A stretch of 64,000 nt of DNA from Trematomus loennbergii (Eukaryota; Chordata; Actinopteri; Perciformes; Nototheniidae). Shown piece after piece: positions 1 through 44,244 of this stretch; position 1 is the first letter of the stretch; each line of letters begins with the position of its first letter. The notes below the pieces were generated by a model. The model did no database searches, had not been told where the DNA came from, and saw only the letters and a program-made list of their open reading frames with translations. The DNA lies in the NCBI GenBank assembly GCA_012861695.1, contig JAAOOA010000006.1, forward strand, positions 27,757,811 to 27,821,810, read 5' to 3'. A program made the position numbers and the translations under genes.

Positions 1-470
1 AGTTACTTTAAATATTTTGAAAGTTTTTCTTACAGCTATAGCCGTAATATGCTGCAGTGCATCGGTAATAATATTCATATATAATTAACTACCAACTGTT
101 ATAACTCTGAATTGGACCATTCTGCTGCAACAAAAAATACTTTGAGTTGAACACTTTCAATTAACTTTGCTGTTAATACTTTAATAAATAAGTAAGAACC
201 TTGAATACAGTACTTTAACTTGGGTATTTTGGTGTTGCTTATTTTACTTCATTCAATGATCTGAGTACCTACTCCAAATATGGATTTAACTGTATCGGCT
301 TATTTACAACAATAACTGGCCCATTTGAAATGTTTTTAATAAGTTGCATTCTCAAGGAAACATTTTCATTCTCATCTGTGGTATCCTTTTTAACACATGG
401 ATGATATATTTACATGAAATACTATTTATTGTGGTTGTGTTGGTTTTAATGTGTCTCCGTGTATTTTCAG

Positions 471-18254
<17,784 letters not shown>

Positions 18255-18750
18255 CGCAGGCAGCCCCACACGTGAACACATGAATAAATGATCACCTGCA
18301 CACGGACTGTCTTATCGAACACGCACACACAGAGCGAGATGCTTCATCATCGCTGCACCAGTTGTAGGGAACTCCTGAGCAGACACTTTTTAAATCCATT
18401 TTATGTACTTTCAAACAGCACAGGTTTTCATTTCTCCTTGTGGTTTATTAGCAGTTTTTAAATGACACAAAAATCCACACGAGAAGTGCATTTAGTGTTT
18501 GTTTTTTTGCGCATTACTCCACATCCCATTTTCAGGGTTTCTGCATGGAGGTTATGTTTATTTGTTTGGAAATGTGTATAGAATATTCAAAAAAAAAAGC
18601 ACGAGGAGGAAAGGAAGAATATTGTACATTGTGTAAAATGCTTCATTAGGGAAATGTTTTGCATAATATCCATATTTATTGTTTTCATTGCCTATGCCGA
18701 GTTTCCCAAAGCATACAAAAAACAACAATAAATGCTGCATAACTGAATTG
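18255..18750 (+). other. herc1: herc1 3' UTR and poly(A) signal
   Basis: After the TGA at 18252-18254 about 480 bp of AT-rich non-coding sequence runs to AATAAA at 18727-18732. I place cleavage about 15-25 bases later. The cleavage site itself cannot be seen. Confidence 0.6.
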
Positions 18751-18789
18751 TAGTTGGTTTCATTTAAAACGGTTGTAGAAAAAAGACAA

Positions 18790-20299
18790 ACATTTCCAGA
18801 AAGAAGACATCACATTTATTTCAGAAGTACAAAACATGACAAAGGCCATCTTTAATGGGAAGTAACTAAAATATGAAAAAAAAACATGTACATTAAAGGA
18901 AAATGACACGACTATTCAGTGTGTTCAAAATAAGTGCTCATGTTGGCAAGGGGAGACGTTTGGATTTGAATTTTCTCTCAATCTCATGTACTTTGACAGT
19001 GTTTTGGTTGCTGTCATCAAAAATATAACTCGCAGTGAAAGCAGCTTCTGACAGATTACACAGGAGGCGTTCAGGGACAGTACTGAGTGTGGGTCACCTG
19101 CATTTTGGAAGCCCTAGGTCACAAGATCACTGTTAATATGTAAAGTAGGAAAATGGAGGGAACTTTGGGAAGGGAAAACCCCCCAAAAATCATGTTATGG
19201 CCTGAGGGATCCACTAACCAATTTCCCATGCGTAATCATCCATGAAGCCATCTCTTAGTGACTCTACTGACACCTCATTTTGCTCCAGCTGAAGCTCATA
19301 TGAAGCTTCATGAGTCTGAGTTCAACCAAAGTGGGAATCTTCCACCTTGGCTGTTTAGTTTTAGTACAATATTCTGTTTTACAGCAACTGATAACCCTCT
19401 CAAAGTACAAGTGAGGATTGTATTGGGACTAACTGGAACAAATCTTTGAAATGGTGGCAGGAGATGTTTCTACATTTCCTCTGGGGTCCCTGTGATCGTT
19501 CTGTTTCCCAACAGTGTTGAAATGTTTCAACTCACATGTGAGAGCGTGAAAGACAAGAACCAACAAATCCAGGTTTGGGGAATTCAAAATCTTTTTTTAA
19601 TCCCTCTGGAAAAACTGTAGACCTCAAGCTAATTATAATGAAAGACTCGCTTTGGATATATTTCACCGTGTAATGGTAAACCTCAGTATAAGAAAGAACT
19701 ACACCCTAAGATTTCTTGAATGTACGCTGCTTTACTCTGCAGCTTGTGTAAAACTTCAAAGGTTTCAGATCACTGACAGTTATGTTGTGCTGACACGGTC
19801 AAACTGTGCTGTCTCAGCATGAGGTAGAGGAACCATTGAAAACCTAAAAGAAGAAATCAGACGAGGTAACAGTCCAAGTGTTTAAATCAGAAGTCTCCAA
19901 GTGTAATGAGCTTTTGTCCCTATTTCCAACCCCAGAGTTACCATTCCTCTTTGTTCACTCCTCTTGTATTGAGGTGATTCATCTCAGTAACATTGTTTTA
20001 ACATTTGAACTCATTAGAAGATGAAATCCATCCAACTCAAATATCAGTGAAACTCAAAATTAAGGTCCAATGTTCTCACACAGACTTTTGAAAAAGTCCT
20101 TCAAGTCAAACTAAGCGAGGCCGTTTTCTCTTCATCACATTCTGACTCTGAAGAACCTGAAAGTCCGAGGCAACTGCATTTCCACTGTTTAAAAAAGATA
20201 TAGAAGACTTTGAAACATGCTTTTTTTAAGGCCTTGTAGTGTCTCATGTGGGAACCCAGATCTGACCCCGGATCAGCCTCTGGTTCTCGGCGTCACCTC
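18790..20299 (-). other. ciart: ciart 3' UTR and poly(A) signal
   Basis: On the - strand, AATAAA lies at 18820-18815, about 1.5 kb beyond the ciart stop at 20300-20302. No coding sequence or TIR pair is visible between them. The extent is inferred from the poly(A) signal. Confidence 0.55.
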
Positions 20300-34251
<13,952 letters not shown>

Positions 34252-34854
34252 GTTGGAGATAGAGGCTCATCCAGCCGAGAGCATCACGCACCTGCCGGGT
34301 AAACACACCGATTTGTAAACAGCAAGTCAAAAATAAATATCTTAAAGTGTGTCAAGTGTTTCTGTGAAACAGTTTGTTAATACCTAACATTTTAACCTTC
34401 TATTCACGCTGACTTTGGTCGAACCTACATATGGTTTTTTAAACTCAAGTTTAGATCCCAAACTTTACAAAGACACTAAATATGTCCGACTGGATGTTGT
34501 AGGAAAATGTGTGTAAAATGACCCACCAGACCTCAAGTATTTGCATTGGATAGGTTCAATACAGACCTAGAACAAGATAAAATAACTGAATTAAGATGAT
34601 TTTAATAACACTTAAGCTACCTAGGAAATACAAGGATAAAGGCTAATGTTAAAGAGGTTTGTCATCAGAAATGGTCCATCAATGCCAACATTGCTATTAT
34701 TGTTTATTGTGATATATTTTCTTGGAGTATTTTTATATCCTGAAATTCTGTACAAAATAAAGACATAAAACATGTTTGTTTAAAGAAACTTAGACATGTA
34801 GAAACATGAACAGATCTTTTGTTGAAATACCATAAGCTGTTTGTAACATGTGTA

Positions 34855-35045
34855 GGAGGTGTGTGGCGCAGTGGATAGAGCCTTGGTGTTGGAATCAGGG
34901 GGTCACAGGTTCAAACCCCACTGCATGTCGTTGTGTCCCTGGGCAAGACACTTCACCCCAAATTGCTCCTATGGGGATTGTCCACAGTATTGAGTATGTA
35001 AGTCGCTTTGGATAAAAGCGTCTAACAAGTAACATGTAATGTCTA
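34855..35045 (+). mobile_element. tRNA-derived SINE
   Basis: The head has a tRNA-like A box (GTGGCGCAGTGGATAGAG) and B box (GGTTCAAACCCC). The body has CCTGGGCAAGACACTTCACC and the tail GTCGCTTTGGATAAAAGCGT then ACATGTAATG. This layout is common in teleost SINEs. The copy is nearly full length. Confidence 0.85.
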
Positions 35046-35502
35046 TTTATATAAGCAGCCTCCACTTTGTTCAACTGGTTTAGCACCACATGTTACATAA
35101 TAACTCCATTACGTCATTACGCATACAATTATGAAGACGTTAACATTTTCTTTTTGTCTACAAATATTTTAAATGATTGGTTATGTCATTTATCAAACGA
35201 AATGCCAAATATTCACTTTCAAAAGTCTTGAATTCTCCCTTTTTTAAATATCAATTTAAATTAAACAGCTTATTAAATTTGGATATTTTTATCGTATAGG
35301 ATCATTTGGTCTATACAATATAAGAAAAAAAGTGTCAAATAGAGTTTAAAATCCCTAAATATTTCATTTACTCTTCCAAACCATAGACTGTATCCAAACC
35401 AGCAAATATTTAACTTCAACAAACTTAAATATGAACAAATCCGTTTTTTAAATGGTTTCAGAATCAGAATACACATTTCAAGAGTCACGTGTAATTGAAA
35501 AG

Positions 35503-35900
35503 TTAAAGTGGACCTATCATGCTATATTTGAATAATATAGTGTAGGACCATACCTATAAGGCATATTTATACTTTTTTTTTCAAAATACCAAACAGATCA
35601 TGCATTTTAGCCATGCCTCATTTTGCTCAATTTGACCATTTCTAGCTCTGTTTTTGCAAGGGCTGATTCTGTGAGAACAGCACCATCTACTGGCCTGGCA
35701 TATGTACTACAGCGTGTGTTCAAATCTGGATCAGTTTTTATCAGATCCGTTGAAGCCCCTTTTTTAGAGATTTGGGTATGGAGGAAAATAGAGTGGGTTG
35801 TGTTTTCTGACACTTGGTGAGTTCCCTGGAACACCGGGGACACATATTCATGTATAAAAGACGTACAAAAGTGCATTTTGCATGATAGGTCCCCTTTAAA
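35503..35900. mobile_element. About 400-bp TIR element
   Basis: TTAAAGTGGACCTATCATGC at 35503 pairs with GCATGATAGGTCCCCTTTAA ending near 35900. This is a typical fish non-autonomous element with no coding capacity. Confidence 0.8.
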
Positions 35901-36152
35901 TAATAGAAAATGTCTTTACATTTTTGGTGGCTTGACAAAAAGAACACGTTGTTGTGTTTGTGGGAGACTGGCCTCCGTATTTTTAAATCCTAGCTACGGC
36001 TCTGCTCCAGTAAGTTCCCAGTATAGCCCGTACTGTACATGAGCCGGAGTCCTGCAGACATTACAGCACAGCCCCCTGAGATGACTGAATATTCAGGCCA
36101 GGAGATTAAATAACCCTCCTCTGCCTTTTTCAAATTGGCAGGTCGTCCAACG

Positions 36153-36160
36153 TTATGTAA
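36153..36160. promoter_or_regulatory. Candidate D-box TTATGTAA in ciart first intron
   Basis: A perfect match to the PAR-bZIP (DBP/TEF/HLF) and NFIL3 D-box consensus, about 540 bp inside the transcript from the probable first exon. An 8-bp match alone is weak. Confidence 0.3.
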
Positions 36161-36551
36161 GAAAAAACATCCAAACACATGGACCTGTTTCCCCTCGCCT
36201 GTCAGTTCACATGCTCACACGCTGCTGATACAAGTGACATGGTCTACACACCGTGACCGTAGATTCACACATTTATTTTCTCAACTTCACTTAAAAAAGC
36301 AACACATGCGACAGCCATACCCAGAAAAAAAAAAACAACTGTGTACCATCAGAGTACGTTTACAACATGCCATAATGAATACAATGTTATACACATTAAC
36401 CTGTCCTGTGTCGTTAGCACGGTGCACAGCTGGGGTTCAACCCGAAAACAACACTTCTACAATCCGGCTTTTAATGCCAGCACTGCTAATTTTAGTAATT
36501 ACATAGGCCTAATAAAATAAAAATAAATCCAGGTGAGTTAAGAATGAACGC

Positions 36552-36665
<114 letters not shown>

Positions 36666-36697
36666 AGAAAGAGAGGGAGCAGCAGACCGTCACTTAC

Positions 36698-36890
36698 CAG
36701 AAGTGAACCGTGTGTTTCCCGTACGGCTCGGTGAGTTGAGGGCATGCGGCAGACAGCGGAGTGAGTGCGGACGCGCCGACGGACCGAGCCGACTGATGAA
36801 GATGGAGTGAAACCATGAAAGCATCCAGCGCGTGCAGCCTCTCCCTGGGCAACGTGTCCGAGAGAGGCGGGGCACAACCCTCTCCTCTCT
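36698..36890 (-). other. ciart: Probable ciart non-coding first exon
   Basis: On the - strand a strong donor GTAAGT (36697-36692) follows GGTTCACTTCTG, and the region 36,700-36,890 is GC-rich and CpG-rich, unlike its surroundings. It would join the acceptor before 34291. The transcription start is not visible; the (CT)n tract at 36,899-36,984 lies just upstream. Inferred from splice logic only. Confidence 0.5.
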
Positions 36891-36897
36891 CCGCCGG

Positions 36898-36898
<1 letters not shown>

Positions 36899-36984
<86 letters not shown>
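36899..36984. repeat. (CT)n microsatellite next to ciart first exon
   Basis: About 85 bp of CT (GA on the transcribed - strand) just upstream of, or within, the predicted first exon. Confidence 0.97.
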
Positions 36985-36985
<1 letters not shown>

Positions 36986-37044
36986 ACACACACACAAGCA
37001 AGCAGGAAATCACTGTGGAAATATAAATAAAACTGTCGGGAACA

Positions 37045-37139
37045 CACGTGATCATGTTGTGACGAAACAATGTAGCGTCACCGCCGGTGCTCCTTCAATT
37101 AAACTCTCCCATTGGATCAGAGTCGCATTGCAGCACGTG
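37045..37139 (-). promoter_or_regulatory. ciart: ciart promoter: paired CACGTG E-boxes and CCAAT box
   Basis: Perfect canonical E-boxes CACGTG occur at 37045-37050 and 37134-37139, 89 bp apart, with a CCAAT box on the - strand at 37115-37111 between them. All lie upstream of the probable first exon. CLOCK-BMAL1 binds CACGTG, and CIART is a known clock-controlled gene, so direct E-box regulation is a reasonable inference. Confidence 0.55.
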
Positions 37140-38150
37140 AGCGTAGGAGCTAATTAATGCTGCGTTGAAGGGCATCGATCTTGGAAATAAAAAGGAAAAA
37201 CGAAAGAAGTTTACATTTGATAGCCTACAGTTTATTGCTTATGGAAGCCCATTTCCGCCACTTCAAACGTGGAGGAAGTACTACAGCTACACTTGTTTAA
37301 CACTTGAGTGCCACACATTACTTTGTTTGTGTGTACATAAAAATATATGTACTGAGTATATTTGGTACATCTTTGATGTGTCTCAAACAGCTACAATTAT
37401 ATTTTCATTCATCACAGGTTAAAGTATATTATAATTCTGACAATTGCAATCAGTATATATATTGAATGTATAAAAATACTGGGCAGTGGTTATTACGGCC
37501 TTAGTCAAGTAGTCCTGACCCATGGTTTGTTATATTTGTGAATTGTCTTCTAGTTGTACTATGGTAGGTTGGCACAATCATATTAATACCTGTAAAATGT
37601 AAAGTGCAGCAGTGCAACTAATGTTATATCTTAACAGCTATACAAATGTGGTGGATAAACCCAAAAATAAAAAAGGCTTTTAGATTATTTTGTCATGCCA
37701 TTTATTACACTGGTAATTCTTAAATCCCTACTTATTTGACACAGCTACTCTGAATACCCACATGTTTTTGTTAGCCAGAAACAATAACTTATTATTCATT
37801 CTCTCCACGGAAAACAGGCATTTTCTATTTTACACATGGTCATTTGTGGCTCTTTAAAAATATTCACCGATTTCTTTTTTTTTTCTTTTTTTAATTTGCA
37901 TTAGTATTATTATTATTATTTATGTTTTACTTATGATTTTATCTGAATTATTCAGTTATTTTACTATTTGGGGCCATCCATACCTGTGGGTGGGGGTGGG
38001 GGGGGGTTAAATGAAAAAAAAAAAAAAAAGACTCTATACGAACCCTGAAGTGAATATGGAGCAATACATCACTTTATTTTATTTTCAAGGAGGTCCTTTG
38101 TAATGATCCCCATTGTCTTCATTTGCTAATTGTAACATCTGTACTATTTT
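37140..38150. other. Intergenic, nothing recognised
   Basis: AT-rich, with poly-T/poly-A runs around 37,876 and 38,013 and a G run at 37,997. No gene is seen. Confidence 0.5.
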
Positions 38151-38152
38151 GT

Positions 38153-38233
38153 ATTGATTATTACTGTTCTTGCTTCTTGTCATTTGCTGGATTATGACTT
38201 GTTTGCAATAAAAAGATTTGTAAAAAAAAAAAA
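38153..38233 (+). mobile_element. Possible retroposed 3' end with poly(A)
   Basis: AATAAA near 38,208 is followed by GATTTGT and 13 A residues, the look of a retrocopied transcript or L1-like 3' end. The source is not recognised. Confidence 0.35.
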
Positions 38234-38359
38234 AACACTGTGATTTTGATCCCAGATAAAAGGATAATGCAATCTGAAAAAATATATATATATATATATA
38301 TATTCACCACATTCAACATTTATTTATTTCATAATGTGACAAGTATACCTGTATTATTT

Positions 38360-38975
38360 GTAGAAAGCAGAACTGGATCAAGGACTTGTCCAAGAAGTTG
38401 TCTGAGAAGTAGCCATCTAGTTTGTCAAAAAGGTCCATCCAAAACTGACACACTCACTTCGCAAGGTCAGCCACCATCGTTTGCCATCACTTACTGTACG
38501 GAGGCTCAGTCATTGGTACACGTTTATTTATAAAGCTTTGTTGGGTAAACTCCCGTATTACATCTGTTCACTGATAACACAGAGAGTTGCAAGCAGCTAT
38601 TGTCTGAGATTGCATGATGTAGTCTTGTTAGATGTGCCAAGAGCAAGGACTGTCTTAGGTAAGACAGCTTTTATGTGTGCAGCTCCACTTGCTTGGAACA
38701 GTCTACAGCTAAAATTGAAACTGAGCAATTTTATTCCTCTGAATGTTTTTAAAGCAAGTCTAAATTAAATGCTCATTGAAACTATGGGTATTTGTAAATG
38801 TTGATAAGTATGTAAATGTAGCTTGTAAATATGTTGTATGATATCCTCTATTGTTTTATGTTGTTTTATGTTTCATGTGGAACCTAATTGCTACAGGTCT
38901 CCCTTGAAAAAGAGATCTATGATCTCAAGGGACAATCTGGATAAATAAAGGTTTGAAATGAAATGAAATGAAATC
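38360..38975 (+). mobile_element. L2/Maui-like LINE 3' end
   Basis: A 95-codon open stretch at 38,481-38,768 contains KTAFMCAAPLAWNSLQLKL and SNFIPLNVFKASL, the conserved C-terminus of L2-type LINE polyproteins. It is followed by CTCCCTTGAAAAAGAGATCT and a TTTGAAATGAAATGAAATG tail. The 5' end is truncated, as is usual for LINE insertions. Confidence 0.8.
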
Positions 38976-40139
38976 GTTCAATACGCTGGTTTCCAGTGCT
39001 TGGACCAAAGGTTACATTGCCTGTTTCAGCTTGGTTCTCAGAAAAATGCAAAAACTGCTGCATTTCAGCCATATGGTCATTTTCTGTTCTGTTTCTGTTC
39101 CAAAGAGCTGCTAGTTTGTCTGTTGTGACAAAGTATCATAATGACTTTCCTATCTCATAATTATGACTTTGTATCTCATAATTATGACTTTTTACCTCAT
39201 TACTATGACTTTTATGTCATTATTTCGAGATTTCTTTTTTTTTAAGTGGCGGAACTGGGCTTCCATAATTGCTGACACATGTTCACAATAAAATTATCTA
39301 TACAGTATACTGTAGGCGAAATTAACCGATAGAAAACATAACAGCGACTTTGACATTCGAACTAGCAAATAAGAAGAAATTAGAAATACTCAAAACGTTT
39401 AATAGTAGCACATTTATTACCTTCCAAATATACTTACAATGCAAAAAGAAAAGAAAAAGTAATCATTCACAATATTGATATGAAATCGATATAATGCCAA
39501 GCCCTACAGCTGGCTGGTTGTAGGACTGAAGCCATCTTTGGTGTTGCTGCTCATACACTCATTGTTTAATCCTTGCACCAGTACAATGGAGACTCATCAG
39601 ACCACTGAGCAATATTTAACCTGAATGGAGAATGAGTTGCATAGACATGAGTCATGACCCATTTCCTGTTGGAGGTTTTCCTGCCAACTGTGTCATAGCA
39701 CAAATGTTCTGGGCAGCAGGAATGTTGAAACTATACAAACAATACTATAAAACAAGGACAAACCAATTAAACTGAAATGCACTACTCACAAGCAAATCTA
39801 CTGCAAATTATGCATATTATCCCATGAAAGGATGATATTTTCCTACAGTTAGATGTTAAACGTCATAATATATCGCCATGTTAACGGTGTTGTAATAAAT
39901 CGCATTACCATCTTTGCCAATACGCAATCGTCATAGTAGTATTAGCAGTAGTAGTTGTGTACTGTGCCTTGTTCTGCATAAGGCTGTTTATAACAGCACA
40001 TGGTTTTGAAATAATCTCCCGGATAATATAATTATCGTGAGAGTTTTTTTGCGATATGATTACACTAGCCGGGACGTCAAATCTGGCAAATGCCAAGGGC
40101 CCCTTCCCTGCTTGCTATCCCCTTACTTCCAGTGCCCTT

Positions 40140-40215
40140 GTTCCGACCACGCCCATCTTCGCACTCAAATACACACATGTAGCGTCAGCTAAATGCAATG
40201 TAATGTAATGCAACA
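40140..40215 (+). mobile_element. SINE tail fragment
   Basis: GTAGCGTCAGCTAAATGCAA then TGTAATGTAATGC resembles the 3' tail of the tRNA-derived SINE at 34,855. The head is absent. Confidence 0.45.
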
Positions 40216-41118
40216 TTTTTGTCATGTTATTGAAGTAAATAAAGGGGTCCAATGGAGGAGTTTCAGGCAAGGGGGAGTGTGTGGGAGAAACTCTCTCTGG
40301 TAAGCAACCACATAAAGACTAAATAAAGATATATTTAGGTCAGCAAGACAGGAGAGTACCTGATTGCTTCAGTAAGAGCCTGGTGACATAAGATCGAACC
40401 CTGGGGTTAACAAAGCTTTGTGTTTAATTCCTCGGCTCTCTGGTGTCGTCCTGTCCCTAGTCTCATCAACACTAATTTCACATTGAGCCTCGGTTGTCCT
40501 CTACATAGACTGCTCATTTTTGTCTAACAATGACTTGCACTTCTGGGGTTAACTTAGGTTAAAACTACTGAAACCAAAATTGTTCGAGGGTGTCATATCC
40601 TGTGATAACATTCTCCTGGATAAAAGGGAAAGAAAGGAAGTCTTGAACCCTTTGCACAGAGATATTTTGCAATAATGGACCTTTACATTCAGCCATCTAC
40701 TGAAATATAATAAACAATGGACCTATTTACATTTGTCTTTTTTACAGAGAGGTGTTGGGTTTTGCTGTTCTGGGCACAAACACGTGTGAGTTTCTTCAAT
40801 CTTTAAGATGTACAAATGACAAAGGATACTCTTATTACACATAATCATCATATTTGGGGCATAATTTTATCAGAAGATTTCACATTTCAATTAACATTTC
40901 TACTTCATATTCCCTACGGCTTTATGATTTGCATTAGCTTTGTAAAATATCTTCACTAATATTAATATTTTCTTGCATTAAGGTAAATTATTGATCCTGA
41001 TGGGTGAACTTTGGGCTTTAACCGTGTCATACTCTGAGGGTGGGATACGTCTGTACCTCTGGCGTACTGGTATTTCATCGAGGACTGGAATGTCATGTGA
41101 GATCAGATTTGTGCAGCC

Positions 41119-41921
41119 TTATGCTGCGTTCACACCGGACGCGATGCGAATATTCGCTTCGCTCTAATCGCTCCTATCGCATCGCTCTAAAGGCTCGAGT
41201 TTCACCGAGGCTGTCAGCTGTGTTTACTCGCGTCATTCAAACAAGACGCTCTGGCTCGGGAGCTACAACTACAACAAAATGAACATATTTTACCGTGATT
41301 AAATTGTAATACACGTTTCTAAATGATGCCGAAGTAACAACATACTGAGACCGGTTAGTAAAAAAACATGAATTAATGCTTTGACAAGTCTGCAGACAAG
41401 ACGGCAGGCGAAAAACCTTTTAAAATGCTTGTTTTCTGAATGAAGATCGGGTCGACCAGGCTAAGCTAACGTTGTATATGCTCCGTCCACACTCATAACA
41501 ACGGCCTACAGACATAAATAAACCAGCGACTGTATTCGCCATGACACAGACAGTCTGTGGTTTGTACTTGTTTAACTTTTGTCCAGTTTCTGAACAGATA
41601 TGAGGAGCTGTGAGCTCTGTGTGCTAACTGCTAACAGCTAACGGCTGATGTTTTCTGGTTGAACGTCAGTGACGGCAGGCTGAGATCCTCACCGCTGATT
41701 GGCTACCGCGAGATCGCGTCACGCGAATATGACGCTTGAGTTGAAAAAATTGAACTCCAGCGTTTGTCGCGGCCCCCTTCAATCGCTCTGCGGAATTCGC
41801 GTCCACCGCTTCATGCTTGCCGTCGGAGCGAATTCGCGTCTGTCCGCGTCTCTGCATTGACTTTACATGTAATCGCGCCGCCCCCAAACATCGCATCGCG
41901 TCCGGTGTGAACGCAGCATAA
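41119..41921. mobile_element. 803-bp TIR element inserted in the Gypsy RT
   Basis: Perfect 31-bp ends: TTATGCTGCGTTCACACCGG at 41119 and the complement ending at 41921. The Gypsy RT reading is interrupted exactly here and resumes outside. Flanks carry TA on both sides, but a longer target duplication is not evident. No transposase is encoded. Confidence 0.88.
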
Positions 41922-42254
41922 GTCTCCCTCATGAGCTGAAAATACTTCACTATGATTTTGTAGTAGGGACCTGACCTGGCACTGATTTTCTTCTGACAAT
42001 GCAGCCACATTTATGGCATTAATCTTCTCTTGCACTGAGTTAGTGACTGTCTGTGAAGACACTCTGGCTGTCACCTGTTCTGCACTTTCTGTGACACCTG
42101 TGGGCAGACACACCACATGGGCATGGCTCAAAGTACCTATCACGGTGCGTGGGTAGAGGACAACATCATTAACCCCCACATTGATTATAGGGATGTAGAC
42201 TGTACCTCGTGTCATTTGGACTAGGGCTGGAGAAGCTAGCAACCCAGCAGGCAA
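41811..42254 (-). pseudogene. Gypsy Pol linker and reverse transcriptase N-terminal fragment
   Basis: The stretch carries LLQNHSEVFSAHEGDL, the conserved lead-in to Gypsy RT, and then runs into the MITE at 41,921. The residual RT coding resumes beyond the MITE. Confidence 0.75.
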
Positions 42255-42262
42255 GCCAACAC

Positions 42263-42895
42263 TCAGGGTTCAAACAAGCCATCGTTACCTGCATGATGCT
42301 GGGAGCAAGTCGCTGCAACCAGCTTCATAGTTCCACCAGGGACTCTGAAAACTCTCCTGCCCTTGACTTTTACTCTACTCGAGTGATCAGAGGGCCCATT
42401 GACCTGAGCTTGGTGACACTTTTGAAAGGCTTGTTGAAGCTGGCTGGGGGCCTGTGAGACAGAGGGCAAATCAAAAAGAGCAGAGCCATGCAGTGAAAAT
42501 AACTCCCTGTAACATGTTTTAAGGATGTGCATGCCTATAACACACGGGGAAGATGACGTCTGACCAGTGGGGTCTTTAACAACCGGCACACCACGCTTTG
42601 TAATGACCTTATCACAAAGCTCAACATCAAGTTCAAGGTAGCCAACATAAGGTATATCCAGCCCATTAGCAGCCTTAAGCCGTAGCCAATTACATGACCG
42701 AAGTTTCTCTTCTCCCCATGGCTCAATGTTCTTGACATAAAAACTCTCTGTTATGGTGCTCACCATTGAACCTGTATCAACCAAACATGGAACTGTTACC
42801 CCTCCCATTATTATGGTTAAATGTGGACAAGCTGCTAACAATTCTACAATTCTCAGGGTTCTCAGAAGCTGTCTCAGAGCCATCAAGGCTCCCAC
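42263..42895 (-). pseudogene. Gypsy retroviral-type aspartic protease fragment
   Basis: A 210-codon open stretch. The active-site motif LVDTGSMVST follows a hydrophobic strand LTIIMGGVTVPC, and VIGMHILK supplies the later Gly-Met/Ile strand of the fold. In an intact element this cleaves the Gag-Pol polyprotein. The upstream link to gag is interrupted by the LINE tail at 42,915-42,993. Confidence 0.82.
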
Positions 42896-42914
42896 CTGAA
42901 CTTTGGCTCAGCGG

Positions 42915-42993
42915 TGCAGGTCTCCCTTGAAAAAGAGATCTATGATCTCAATGGGACCAATCTGGTTAAATAAAGGTTTGAAATGAAATGAAG
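42915..42993 (+). mobile_element. L2/Maui-like LINE 3' tail inserted in Gypsy
   Basis: CAGGTCTCCCTTGAAAAAGA then TAAATAAAGGTTTGAAATGA is nearly identical to the tail at 38,896-38,972. The insertion is 5'-truncated to under 80 bp and separates gag from protease. Confidence 0.82.
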
Positions 42994-43234
42994 GGGTGAA
43001 AGTTTCCCAATTGCTGATTCTGGTGAGGCGGCCTATCACCACGAATCATCGGGGTAGTACGAGAAGATGGCTGAGGTGGTGCATACACTCTCTCACCATC
43101 ACATTCCAGGTTTATGGCACCTCCTACAAATGATAGGCTGCTTTTCCTGGTGAAAAGACTGCCCAGGGACATTCTGGAGTGCAATAGACTGCCACTAAGC
43201 TGATTCAGCTGCTCCTGTTGTCCTTTAACTCTGC

Positions 43235-43570
43235 CTACTCAGCCCTCGGGTCTTGGTTACCTGACCCAGAATGAGGACCTCCCGCCATAGCAAACTGAAA
43301 ACTGGTAGCAGATGGGACAGAGTGGCTCCGTTCCCTGACACCCCCTGGCATTCCCTCCCGCTCCCACCTAATAGCCTCACCTCGGACCTCAAGCAAGGTG
43401 GCATTAGGGTGGTGTCGGACGAGCTGCTTTAATTCCCTGTGTAGAGAACAATCACATACATGTTCAATTAATTGGTCACGCAGCAAAACATGGGAATTAG
43501 GTAGGCCATTAGGAGCATTAGTCACAACCCTGTCCATCAAACACATCCAGGCATGGGAAAATTCCTGCAA
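43235..43570 (-). pseudogene. Gypsy gag-like second fragment
   Basis: MQEFSHAWMCLMDRV through LRDQLIEHVCDCSLHRELKQ corresponds to the capsid C-terminal region of Gypsy gag. It ends in a low-complexity stretch before the protease part. It is disconnected from the upstream fragment by a frameshift. Confidence 0.75.
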
Positions 43571-43659
43571 TGTCTCACCCTCATTTTGCTTTCTGGAGAA
43601 AAAGTCTTCCTGCTAAGAAATGTAGGATTTGGAACACCCATATAACTCCTGCAATATGG

Positions 43660-44028
43660 CTATGGTTTGGTTGGGGTCCTCCCTTTCTTCCCAGGTCTGT
43701 ATTTAATTTCCTCCCTTGCCTCACCCTCCAAATGATCATAGAAATATTGCTTGATCAGCCCTAGACAGTGGCGAGCCCGCATACACCCTTGAACATCCTC
43801 CACCCACTCTGCTATGCTTATACCAGTCCGACCTCTAAACATTGGGCATCTTATGTCTCTGGGGACATAAACCAACCGCTCAATTACTGGAGCACGGTTG
43901 GTGGGTTGGTGAACAGCAGAGTCAATAGGTGAAGCACTAGTACCAGGCATTGCCTCCCGCTCTTGCAGTAATCTATTTTCATTTTGCAATTGGGTTACTA
44001 AGTCTTTCAACTGGTTCAGTTCTTCCAT
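43660..44028 (-). pseudogene. Gypsy gag-like N-terminal fragment
   Basis: MEELNQLKDLVTQLQNENRL opens with a short coiled coil, followed by the gag-type string PMFRGRTGISIAEWVEDVQG and the block HLEGEAREEIKYRP. Such proteins bind RNA and assemble particles in active elements. The frame ends early; a second gag piece continues at 43,235-43,570. Confidence 0.8.
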
Positions 44029-44244
44029 GATGAAGAGGTAGACAAGGGCAGGAAAGGTTGATGCAGGTCTGTTGCTTGGAGGTCCAGACGTTTACAGAAC
44101 CAGCTGCTGCTTCGCTATGTCACACTAACTAAAATCTACAAAGTATTCATTTACAAGTACTGGATATATAATGGACCAACTGGTTAAACAAGAACACACA
44201 TCTCTGCTATTACAGAATCCTGCCAGAACGCCAGAACGCCAGAA

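Noticed and set aside
34855..34930. A functional tRNA gene
   Set aside because: Only the tRNA-like head of a SINE; the body and tail of the SINE follow directly.
42209..44028. A domesticated gag or protease host gene
   Set aside because: The frames are broken by frameshifts, a LINE tail and a MITE, and an LTR lies just upstream.
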